IMG/VR virus record: IMGVR_UViG_3300036845_000456
Coordinates: 16,968-80,967 of that record
Origin: a virus
Strand: one strand, 5' to 3'
DNA length: 64,000 nt
Positions 1 through 6,873 of the stretch are shown piece by piece. Each line of letters opens with the position of its first letter. Positions within the stretch are counted from its first letter, which is position 1. The notes beneath the pieces are model-generated. The model saw nothing but the letters and a program-made list of their open reading frames with translations. It had not been told where the DNA came from and did no database searches. The position numbers and the translations under genes are program-made.

Positions 1-285
1 CCCGATCTTGGCTACTGGTATGGGACCGTCAGTGTCACTTATTCGGGCGGTTACAATCTGCCGACCGAAACACCGAACTCATTGTTGTTCGCATTCGAAG
101 CACTGGTGCGTGAACAGTACATGAGTTGGATACGCGCGCCGTCGTCGTTCGGGGTGAGGCAGATACGACATAAGGAATCAGCCATCGGTTACTACGGGCC
201 AAACCTTTTCCCCACGACCGGCCTGCCCGCGACGTGGACAGCCGTGCAAACCGTGCTCAACAAGTTCATGCGCCACTGGGTCTGA
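1..285 (+). CDS. Head-tail connector (gp6-like adaptor), 5' truncated by the window edge
   Basis: The reading frame is open from base 1 and ends at the TGA at 283-285, so 94 C-terminal residues are visible. The stretch TVSVTYSGGYNLP followed by a helical ALVREQY region and a final short helix fits the C-terminal half of gp6-like head-tail connector proteins, which form the ring below the portal at the capsid vertex. It lies 2 bases before the capsid gene. Such connectors more often follow the capsid gene, so the order here is slightly unusual. The family call rests on pattern recognition of the C-terminus only. Confidence 0.6.
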   Translation, partial: PDLGYWYGTVSVTYSGGYNLPTETPNSLLFAFEALVREQYMSWIRAPSSFGVRQIRHKESAIGYYGPNLFPTTGLPATWTAVQTVLNKFMRHWV

Positions 286-287
286 TC

Positions 288-1376
288 ATGAAACATCAAC
301 AAGTCACCGCCGAGAGTGCCATTACGCTTAAGCGTCCAGCCGAATTCGTCTGGCGTGCGGCGGCGGCCACGCTGCGCGGCTTCGTCGGCGGCATGTCGCC
401 GACAGTGATGGCGCGCAACATGTACGGCGACGATCCGGTGACGCCGCTGGTGCTGCGCGGCGCCACCACGCAAGCCGTCACCAGCGTTCCGGCTTGGGCT
501 GGGGCAGTGGCTTTCCAAAGCGTGTCGCGGGCCATCGAGGAAGTCGTCGCCTTGTCGGCGATCGGCGCGGTGCTGCGCGCGGGCGCGCTCAATGTCGATC
601 TTGGCCGCAACGCCTCAGTGCGCGTGCCCGGCCGCGCCACGTCGCCGGCTGACGCCGGGCAGTGGGTCCAAGAAGGCCATCCGATTCCGGCGCGCGCCCT
701 CCACCTGCTGGGCGGTCCGGTGCTGTCGCCGACCAAGCTGGCGGTGTTGGTCACCATGACGCGCGAGATGACAGAGGCGAGCAATATCGAGGATGTGGTG
801 CGCATGTTGTTGACGGAGGCGGCCAGCATCGCCCTCGATGCCGCGCTGTTCTCGACCAATGCGGCGACGGCGGCCATGCCTGCGGGGATTCTGCTCGGCA
901 TCACGGCGTTGCCGGCGACCACCGGCACCGGGCTCGGCTTCGATGCCTGCGGCCAGGACCTTGGTAATCTCGTGCAAGACATCGCCTCGCGCGGCGGCGG
1001 CGCGCATGCGTACTTCATCGCCGCGCCGCATCAGTCAACCGCCATCCGGTTCTGGGCCGGTGGCCAATTCGGCCGCACCGTGGACGGCGACGTTCTGCCG
1101 GTCGCCGCGTCCGCCGGTCTGGCGGAAGGCACCGTGCTGGCGATCGAGCCCGCCAGCCTCGCGCTCACCTTGAACGATCCGCAGTTTTCGGTCGCCAACG
1201 TGGCGACCGTGCATCAGGAAGACACCACGCCGCTCGACATCGTCAGCGGTGGCACCGTGGCGACGCCGGTCAAATCGATGTTCCAGACCGACGCGCTGGC
1301 GCTGCGCATGACCTTGACAGCGAATTGGGGCATGCGCGCGCCGCACGTGTCCTACATCACCGGAGTCGGCTGGTGA
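288..1376 (+). CDS. HK97-type major capsid protein
   Basis: A protein of 362 residues. The end (FQTDALALRM..., then WGMRAPHVSYITGV) matches the conserved end of HK97-fold capsid proteins, where a phrase about a line long ending in 'fqtdsvalr...W.lr.p..v..i.gv.w' is typical. Residues 100-200 contain the expected E-loop/spine-like region with a TPADAGQWVQE-like stretch. No long N-terminal scaffold or delta domain is obvious. ATG at 288 was chosen because it follows the upstream stop immediately and gives a full-length protein. It would form the icosahedral shell. The downstream gene overlaps its stop by 4 bases (GTGA). Confidence 0.8.
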   Translation: MKHQQVTAESAITLKRPAEFVWRAAAATLRGFVGGMSPTVMARNMYGDDPVTPLVLRGATTQAVTSVPAWAGAVAFQSVSRAIEEVVALSAIGAVLRAGALNVDLGRNASVRVPGRATSPADAGQWVQEGHPIPARALHLLGGPVLSPTKLAVLVTMTREMTEASNIEDVVRMLLTEAASIALDAALFSTNAATAAMPAGILLGITALPATTGTGLGFDACGQDLGNLVQDIASRGGGAHAYFIAAPHQSTAIRFWAGGQFGRTVDGDVLPVAASAGLAEGTVLAIEPASLALTLNDPQFSVANVATVHQEDTTPLDIVSGGTVATPVKSMFQTDALALRMTLTANWGMRAPHVSYITGVGW

Positions 1377-1774
1377 TCGACGTCAGCATCGATGTTGATG
1401 CGCTCACGGAAAAGCTCGCCGCCGAACTGGAAGCGCTCAAGGCGTTCGTTCCAGAGATGGCCGAAGAACTGACCGACTGGCAGCGGCAAGACATGCACCG
1501 CCAGTACCCCAACACGCAAGAAGATCAGGACTCGGCGTCTACGGATATCTGGCCGCGCTCGCGGCTCAGCGAGGAAGCCGTTCAGAAAGAGCGCGCCAAC
1601 CGACGCGCCTACTTCATGCGCCGCCAGCGCAGTATCAGAAATGTCGGGCCGCGCCGCCAGCCGGGCGGTGGGCAACGCTACCGAAGCCAGCGCCAGATTC
1701 TGCGCGATGTGTTGTTTGATCAACTCGAAGATCGCATGGACGCGCTGATGATCGAGAAACTCGGATGGCCGTAA
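1373..1774 (+). CDS. Putative head-tail joining / tail completion protein
   Basis: A protein of 133 residues that starts at a GTG overlapping the capsid stop (GTGA), indicating translational coupling. It begins with an acidic amphipathic helix (residues 1-35) and then has a basic, polar stretch (WQRQDMHRQYPNTQEDQD, then an Arg-rich segment near residues 70-110). Size and position between capsid and sheath genes fit a small neck or gp10-like completion protein. No residue pattern proves this, so the function is inferred from synteny. Confidence 0.5.
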   Translation: MIDVSIDVDALTEKLAAELEALKAFVPEMAEELTDWQRQDMHRQYPNTQEDQDSASTDIWPRSRLSEEAVQKERANRRAYFMRRQRSIRNVGPRRQPGGGQRYRSQRQILRDVLFDQLEDRMDALMIEKLGWP

Positions 1775-2121
1775 ATTTCGAAACCAGTCTCTATTCTCCC
1801 GAGCAGGATCAGTTCGGGCGGCCGATCACGGTCACTCCAATCGCTTCGCAGCCCAACGTCGGGGCCTACGAGAACCGGGGCATTTACGATTCCGGGCCGA
1901 TCAACATCCTGCTCGATGACGGATCGATCTTTTCCGACCAGCGCACAATCGTTGACATCTGCGCCGCTGAATACGCCGTGCCGCCGAAGCAACTAGATCA
2001 GATTTCGATTCCGTATGATCCGGCCAGCGGGCTCCCGCCGCTCGGCGACTTCGAGATCACCAACGTGATCGACAACGGCGGCGGCGAATTGACGTTGGAA
2101 CTGAAAAAGATCGTGTCCTAA
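1765..2121 (+). CDS. Putative neck / head-tail joining protein
   Basis: A protein of 118 residues that overlaps the end of the previous gene by 10 bases. It appears beta-rich. The central phrase GSIFSDQRTIVDICAAEYAVPPKQLDQI and the final strand GGELTLELKKI resemble short phage head-tail joining proteins that fold as beta barrels. Its position in the neck block supports a connector role. I do not recognise a specific family. Confidence 0.5.
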   Translation: MAVNFETSLYSPEQDQFGRPITVTPIASQPNVGAYENRGIYDSGPINILLDDGSIFSDQRTIVDICAAEYAVPPKQLDQISIPYDPASGLPPLGDFEITNVIDNGGGELTLELKKIVS

Positions 2122-2160
2122 GCCAGCACCCTACTACTAAATACATATAAAGGGCCGAGC

Positions 2161-2538
2161 ATGACTGTCAGTTATGCCGCATCGTTGAGATCAGCGCGGA
2201 TGCAAGCTGTCATCGCTGCGATCGATGCCAATGGTGCGGCCAGCTTGGAAATCGGCAGCAGCGGGATGGCAACGCTGTTGGTGACAATCGCCTTGCCGGC
2301 GCCGCCGTCGTTCACCGAAGCGAACGGCATCATCACCATGGCCGGCGTGCCGCTGACCGGCGTGGCGGCGGCGATGGGCCACGCGCTCAGCGCGCAAATC
2401 AAAGACGGCGCCGGCAATGTCGTCGTGTCGGGACTTATCGTCGGCGAATTCAGTGGCGACGTCATTCTCAGCGACGCGGATATCGTGCAGGGCGAGACCG
2501 TCACAATATCGAGCGCGATGATCACACACTCACCATGA
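2161..2538 (+). CDS. Conserved structural-region protein of unknown function
   Basis: A protein of 125 residues, rich in Ala, Val and Gly, with a likely all-beta C-terminal half (VVSGLIVGEFSGDVIL then QGETVTISSAMITH). Proteins of this type occur between capsid and tail genes in alphaproteobacterial phages and may be a minor structural or decoration protein. The next gene overlaps its stop by 4 bases (ATGA). Function is not determinable from the sequence. Confidence 0.55.
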   Translation: MTVSYAASLRSARMQAVIAAIDANGAASLEIGSSGMATLLVTIALPAPPSFTEANGIITMAGVPLTGVAAAMGHALSAQIKDGAGNVVVSGLIVGEFSGDVILSDADIVQGETVTISSAMITHSP

Positions 2539-3407
2539 GTATCGATTGCAGAATCAGAGCCGCCGAAGCGCCCGACACTTGCGCGGTAACGATCCTGCCC
2601 GGCGCGGTCGGCAGGATCGAAGCCAGCGAGGCGCCCGATATTTGCAACATCGCGGGCGAAGCCGGTGTCGTCGGTCTGTTGCCGCAGAGCGACGCCTACA
2701 ACATCTGGCAGGCGTTCTTTGATCGCGTGTCGGTCGATAGTTTCTTTTCCGGTTACACCATCCGCCCGACCGTCATGTTGCCGGTGCAGGCGAACTTGCT
2801 TCCGTACCTTGGCATTTACATGGGTGACGAGGATATGCGCCCCGATGGCGATGCCAATGCGGGCATGATCCGCTTCAACCATTCCGGCAAGATCGGCTTC
2901 TCGATCATCATCGCCAACAACAATCGCAAGCAACTATTACAGCAAGTCGATGCCGCGTTCTGGCGCATCATGGGGCTGCTGTGGACCGATCAGGACTTGA
3001 TGAACGTTCTGGTCAACAGCAATCCCGAAGGCGTCGGCATCGAAAGCATCCCGCGCGGGCAACGCAAATTCGTGTGGGGCTCGACCGGCGCCAACAACGA
3101 AACACCCTTCTGCGAGTGCCGCTACGACGTCACCGCGTTCTGGCGCTCGGAATGGTGGCCGCCGATCACCGACACGCTGGACGAGATCAACATCAAGACC
3201 GGCGTGAAGATCGGCGAGACGCCGGCACAGATGGCACAGCGTCATCAAGTTGAAGTCGATATCGTTCTGCAAAGCGACGGCACAACGAAAGGATCAGGCA
3301 ATGGTCAACGTCAGGTTTCAAGCCCATACTCAACAAAGACGCCCGCGAGTCCCTATCGGCCGGACGCGTTACCAAAAGCCCGGCATCCGCGTCGAGCCCC
3401 GCGATAG
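2535..3407 (+). CDS. Putative tail terminator / tail completion protein (Mu gp37 position)
   Basis: A protein of 290 residues coupled to the previous gene by an ATGA overlap. After a Cys-containing N-terminus (about residues 1-50) it has the phrase YNIWQAFFDRV and a mixed alpha/beta middle containing a PTVMLPVQANLLPYLGIYMG stretch. In the Mu gene order the slot before the DUF2635-like gene and the sheath is held by the tail terminator, which is the main reason for this call. Its last 36 codons overlap the next gene in another frame, and that tail is Pro/Arg-rich and probably dispensable. Confidence 0.5.
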   Translation: MSIDCRIRAAEAPDTCAVTILPGAVGRIEASEAPDICNIAGEAGVVGLLPQSDAYNIWQAFFDRVSVDSFFSGYTIRPTVMLPVQANLLPYLGIYMGDEDMRPDGDANAGMIRFNHSGKIGFSIIIANNNRKQLLQQVDAAFWRIMGLLWTDQDLMNVLVNSNPEGVGIESIPRGQRKFVWGSTGANNETPFCECRYDVTAFWRSEWWPPITDTLDEINIKTGVKIGETPAQMAQRHQVEVDIVLQSDGTTKGSGNGQRQVSSPYSTKTPASPYRPDALPKARHPRRAPR

Positions 3408-3681
3408 CGACATGCGCCGCTTGTTGATGCATCCACAAGCCGGCAAGTTCCGCTCGCAAGGCTCGATCGAATGGCCCGACGATCAGTACACGCGCCGCCG
3501 CTTGGCCGATGGCTCGATCAAGCTCGCGCAGCCGCCGCAGCCGGCGCCAGCCGCAGAGCCGGCCGCACCAGCCGCAGAACCGGAGAAGCCAGCGCCGCCG
3601 CAACGGGCGCAGCCGCAGCAGTATAGAGCGCGTGAAACGCCAAAGCGCGAGACAAAGCCCGATCAAGAAACAAACGAATAG
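3301..3681 (+). CDS. DUF2635-like protein (Mu gp38-like)
   Basis: A protein of 126 residues. The segment RVEPRDSDMRRLLMHPQAGK...YTRRRLADGSIK fits DUF2635, a small protein encoded directly before the tail sheath in Mu-like contractile-tail phages. ATG at 3301 was preferred over one 51 bases upstream because AAAGGA lies about 8 bases before it. The C-terminal half is a Pro/Ala/Glu-rich low-complexity tail unlike the core family. The molecular role of the family is poorly defined; it is tail-associated. Confidence 0.65.
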   Translation: MVNVRFQAHTQQRRPRVPIGRTRYQKPGIRVEPRDSDMRRLLMHPQAGKFRSQGSIEWPDDQYTRRRLADGSIKLAQPPQPAPAAEPAAPAAEPEKPAPPQRAQPQQYRARETPKRETKPDQETNE

Positions 3682-3750
3682 CGTCTTCCGCCCCCAAGCC
3701 CCCCAACGAAGACGCTAAGCCGGTGTGGATACTCCCGTGTTCACACCGGC
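3679..3750 (+). promoter_or_regulatory. Two strong hairpins before the sheath gene
   Basis: Two perfect inverted repeats stand in tandem. TAGCGTCTTC (3679-3688) pairs with GAAGACGCTA (3708-3717), and GCCGGTGTG (3719-3727) pairs with CACACCGGC (3742-3750). Neither is followed by a T tract. Instead an A/C-rich unpaired leader (3757-3788) follows. They could be mRNA stabilisers or processing points that separate the neck message from the abundant sheath message. Confidence 0.55.
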
Positions 3751-3792
3751 ACTGATCTAACAAAACTAACAAACCAAACAAACCCGCCTGAT

Positions 3793-3808
3793 CGCTCGGT
3801 GCGGAGCG
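3793..3808 (+). repeat. Leader repeat upstream of the sheath gene (copy 1)
   Basis: The sequence CGCTCGGTGCGGAGCG forms a 5-bp stem and lies 28 bases before the sheath start. The same 15 bases (without the first C) recur at 5756-5770, before the tube gene. The two most highly expressed tail genes are thus preceded by the same element, which suggests a shared regulatory or mRNA-stabilising role. Confidence 0.55.
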
Positions 3809-3835
3809 TGATCGCTCGATGCATGGAGAACCCCA

Positions 3836-5710
3836 ATGCCGATCAGTTTCGCCCAAATCCCGCAAAATCTGAAAGTCCCACTTTACTGGGTGGAGGTGGA
3901 CCCCTCCATGGCTGGTCTGCCGTCGATCAACCTGCGTGCGTTGATTGTTGGTACGGCGACCGGCGGCACGGCTGAGATGAACATCACGATTCCGATCGGG
4001 TCGCAGGCGATGTCGTCGCAGTTCTTTGGCGCCGGGTCGGAGATCGACCGGATGTTCAAAGCGTACTACGCGAATAATTTCGCAAACGAGGTTTGGGGAT
4101 TGCCTGTTCCGGCATCAGTCAACTCGGAAAAAGCCACAGGTGAAATCAAGATCACGTCGCCCTGTACGGCGGCGGGCACGATCGCACTCTACATCAGCGG
4201 CGAGCATGTGCCGACCAACATTGCCACCACCGACACCACGGACGACATCGCCAATGCGATTGTTGATTCGATCAACAATTGGTTTGGGATCGGGACGATT
4301 GGCAATGCGACGTCGTTGCCGGTGACGGCGACGATGACGCCAGCGGTGGCGAGCGCGTCGCAGGCCATCAACGCGGCGACGTGGAGCAACACGCCGACTG
4401 GGCAGGCGACCTACACCACTACGGCGCCGCACAACTTCACGGTCGGCGAGCAGGTGCAAATCACCGGCATTACGCCAGCCTCCTACAATGGGACGTTCGT
4501 TGCCCAAACCGGCACGACCGGATCAACCATTGTCGTGCCGATGCTGAACAACCCGGGAACTTACGGCTCGGGTGGAAGTGCCGCCGGACCGCCGACGGCG
4601 CCGTCGCAAGTCAATCTGCTGTGCAACTGGGCGGGCATCAGCGGCAACGACATTCCGATGATGTTGAACTACTACGGCTCGCGCGGCGGCGACGTGACGC
4701 CGGTCGGGCTCGGCATCACGGTTGATCCGTTCCTGACGGGCGGCACCGGCACGCCGGACTTCACGACCGCGCTCAATTCGCTCGGGAATGAACCTTACGA
4801 ATATGTTTGTATGCCTTACACGGACTCCGACAGTTTGTTTGTTTGGGAACAAGAATACGGGTTCTCAGACACGGGCCGTTGGGGTTGGGAGCGTCAACTA
4901 TTTGGTCACATTTTCTCGGCGCGGCGTGGGGTCAGCACCGGCTCCGCCGACAACGGTTATCCCGATCTTGTGCTGTGGGGCGAGACAAACAATTCGGGCG
5001 TGGTGTCGGTGATGGCGTTCGAGAACGCCACGCAGTCGCCGATGTTCGAGGCTGCGGCGGCCTACACCGCCAAGGCGCAGCGGGCATTGGTCAATGATCC
5101 GGCGCGGCCGTTGCAGAGTCTGTCCCTCAATCAAATCAAGCTGGCGCCGATCCACCAGCGATTTGATTTCCCTGAACTGAATTCGCTCGCCAGCAATGGG
5201 CTCGCGATCCAGATGCCGGGCACCGACGGACAGCCGATGATCGCCCGCGAACAGACCACCTACCAGTGGAACCTGTACGGCGCCACCGACGACGCCTACG
5301 AGTTGGTCACGACGCTGGCGACCTTGGCCAAGCTGATGCGCAATCAGAAGGCCATGGTGACCAGTTCGTTCCCGCGCCACAAGCTTGCCAATGACGGCAC
5401 CAAGTTTGGTCCAGGGCAAGCGATCGTTACGCCGGGAATCATCAAAGGCGCACTGGTCGCGCAATATCGCAATGATGAATTCAACGGCCTCGTGGAAAAT
5501 GTGGAGCTATTCAAGCAGTTCCTGATGGTCGAGCGAGACAGCGTGGACCCCAACCGCGCTAATGTCTTGTATCCGCCTGACCTTATCAATCAGTTGCGTA
5601 TCTTCGCAGTGCTGAATCAGTTCCGCTTGCAGTACGGCCGTGGAGTTGATGAGGCAATCATCGGTCCGGCGCCGGGGCCGTTCCTGGCCTCGTCGCAGGC
5701 CAACGGCTAG
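3836..5710 (+). CDS. Tail sheath protein (Mu gpL-like)
   Basis: A protein of 624 residues. Its N-terminal phrase on PSINLRALIVGTATGGTA, its C-terminal half with VTTLATLAKLM and PGIIKGALVAQYR, and its position directly before the tube gene identify a contractile tail sheath of the Mu/P2 kind, the outer cylinder that contracts during DNA delivery. A Thr/Gly-rich beta segment (about residues 185-260, with TTTAPHNFTVGEQVQI) looks like an inserted surface domain not needed for the sheath core. ATG at 3836 follows a GGAG ribosome site. Confidence 0.85.
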   Translation: MPISFAQIPQNLKVPLYWVEVDPSMAGLPSINLRALIVGTATGGTAEMNITIPIGSQAMSSQFFGAGSEIDRMFKAYYANNFANEVWGLPVPASVNSEKATGEIKITSPCTAAGTIALYISGEHVPTNIATTDTTDDIANAIVDSINNWFGIGTIGNATSLPVTATMTPAVASASQAINAATWSNTPTGQATYTTTAPHNFTVGEQVQITGITPASYNGTFVAQTGTTGSTIVVPMLNNPGTYGSGGSAAGPPTAPSQVNLLCNWAGISGNDIPMMLNYYGSRGGDVTPVGLGITVDPFLTGGTGTPDFTTALNSLGNEPYEYVCMPYTDSDSLFVWEQEYGFSDTGRWGWERQLFGHIFSARRGVSTGSADNGYPDLVLWGETNNSGVVSVMAFENATQSPMFEAAAAYTAKAQRALVNDPARPLQSLSLNQIKLAPIHQRFDFPELNSLASNGLAIQMPGTDGQPMIAREQTTYQWNLYGATDDAYELVTTLATLAKLMRNQKAMVTSSFPRHKLANDGTKFGPGQAIVTPGIIKGALVAQYRNDEFNGLVENVELFKQFLMVERDSVDPNRANVLYPPDLINQLRIFAVLNQFRLQYGRGVDEAIIGPAPGPFLASSQANG

Positions 5711-5755
5711 ACCAACAACAATCAAAAAACCAAACAGTCAACCCAAGCTGACCAA

Positions 5756-5770
5756 GCTCGGTGCGGAGCG
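5756..5770 (+). repeat. Leader repeat upstream of the tube gene (copy 2)
   Basis: GCTCGGTGCGGAGCG is identical to 15 of the 16 bases at 3793-3808 and lies 32 bases before the tube start. It forms a short hairpin. The flanks of the two copies differ apart from a shared A/C-rich context, so the element itself appears conserved. Confidence 0.55.
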
Positions 5771-5802
5771 ACGTCGCATAACCGCAGCGAGGATATAACC
5801 CC

Positions 5803-6168
5803 ATGGCACAGCGCTTTGCTGGAATCGCCTTCCTAAACGTGGACGGCGCGCAACTGGCTTTGCGTGGAAATTTCACTGTGTCGCCATCTCCGGTCGAGCG
5901 AACCATGATCGCCGGCCAGGATGGCGTTCACGGCTATCAGGAACTTCCACGCGTGCCCTACATCGAGGGCGACATCTCGACCGTTCCCGGCTTCTCGTTG
6001 GAAGGGTTGCTAACAGAAACTGACAGTACTGTTGTTGCTCAATTGGCAAACGGGATGCAGTACACACTTTCTGGAGCAACTTGCAAAGGCGGCTTCGAAG
6101 CCAACACCCGCGATGGTCAAGTGCGGGTTAGGTGGGAAGGACTGATCTGCGACGAGTTGCCGATCTAA
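5803..6168 (+). CDS. Tail tube protein (Mu gpM-like)
   Basis: A protein of 121 residues with the pattern of Mu-type tail tube proteins: a short N-terminal strand, a VERTMIAGQDGVHGYQE segment near residue 31, then EGDISTVPGFSLEGL and a final beta hairpin with RVRWEGLICDELPI. It forms the inner tube through which DNA passes. Its position directly after the sheath and before the tail chaperone is canonical. The leader contains an AGCGAGGA ribosome site. Confidence 0.82.
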   Translation: MAQRFAGIAFLNVDGAQLALRGNFTVSPSPVERTMIAGQDGVHGYQELPRVPYIEGDISTVPGFSLEGLLTETDSTVVAQLANGMQYTLSGATCKGGFEANTRDGQVRVRWEGLICDELPI

Positions 6169-6202
6169 CAAACAACTAATCCAAACAACAAGAAGGTGAT
6201 GC

Positions 6203-6712
6203 ATGAACGAACACGTCGGTGCAATCAATCAGCTTACCGAGCAGCAGCGCCGTGCGGGCCAGCCGCGCGGGCGAGAGGGCTTTGTTCAAGGGCAGGTGCC
6301 AACCGCCGAGCCGACGCCGAAGACGATCGAGCCGCCCCGGCCACCGGCTCCGCATCCGGGGCCCGAGATCGAGGCGTCGCCAGCGGAGCTTGATGCGGCG
6401 GCGCCATCGACCGAAGAACTTTGGCCGATCGTGGTGAAGCTGTCGTTCAAGTCGATCCGCAACAACAAGGGCGAGACGGTCAACGAACTGTCGTTCCGCG
6501 AGCCCAAGGGCGGCGACATCAATCGCTATGGCAATCCGGTGCGGATGAACAGCCAGGGCGATTGGGTGATCGAAGAACGCAAGATGCACTATGTCATGGC
6601 GGCACTCTCCGATATCCTGCCGCCGTTCCTCGATCAGATGGACCCGCGCGACTGGAATTTCTGTGCCTATGAGTTGATGCGTTTTTTTCTTCCCAGTCGT
6701 CGGGTCTTGTAG
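6203..6712 (+). CDS. Tail assembly chaperone, unshifted product
   Basis: The short form, 169 residues, shares its first 162 residues with the frameshifted form and ends in a seven-residue-long tail after the slippery site. The N-terminal 60 residues are Pro/Glu-rich and the conserved core lies at about residues 70-160. In well-studied phages both forms are required in a fixed ratio during tail assembly. Ribosome site AAGGTG lies before the ATG at 6203. Confidence 0.75.
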   Translation: MNEHVGAINQLTEQQRRAGQPRGREGFVQGQVPTAEPTPKTIEPPRPPAPHPGPEIEASPAELDAAAPSTEELWPIVVKLSFKSIRNNKGETVNELSFREPKGGDINRYGNPVRMNSQGDWVIEERKMHYVMAALSDILPPFLDQMDPRDWNFCAYELMRFFLPSRRVL

Positions 6713-6873
6713 GCAACGAGGAAGACATCGTCCTCGATTGCTATCGGCTCGCCCACTACTATCACCAACCCCCCGACTTGTTTCTGGCCATGTCATTGGC
6801 CGACGTGCGTCTGCATTTGCGGCGCACATCGCAACTCGCGCGCCTAATGCGACGGGACTCTGATGGCGACTGA
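6203..6873 (+). CDS. Tail assembly chaperone, -1 frameshift product (gpE/E'-type)
   Basis: Translation in the first frame gives a 169-residue protein ending at the TAG at 6710-6712. A slip of -1 at the T run 6682-6688 continues to the TGA at 6871-6873 and gives 223 residues. The first part contains the phrase NELSFREPKGGDINRYG and then LPPFLDQMDPRDWN, the mark of Mu-like tail assembly chaperones that prepare the tape measure for tube assembly. The extension is helical (DCYRLAHYYHQPPDLFLAM), as in known E' extensions, and overlaps the tape measure start by 11 bases. Such a frameshift is conserved in this position in many tailed phages. Confidence 0.75.
6682..6688 (+). promoter_or_regulatory. 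Canonical -1 ribosomal slippery heptamer T TTT TTT
   Basis: Seven T bases sit in exactly the phase required (X XXY YYZ): T is the last base of a CGT codon and the next two codons are TTT TTT. Slipping back by one base leaves both tRNA-Phe anticodons fully paired. It lies eight codons before the zero-frame stop, and the -1 frame stays open to 6873. Confidence 0.8.
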
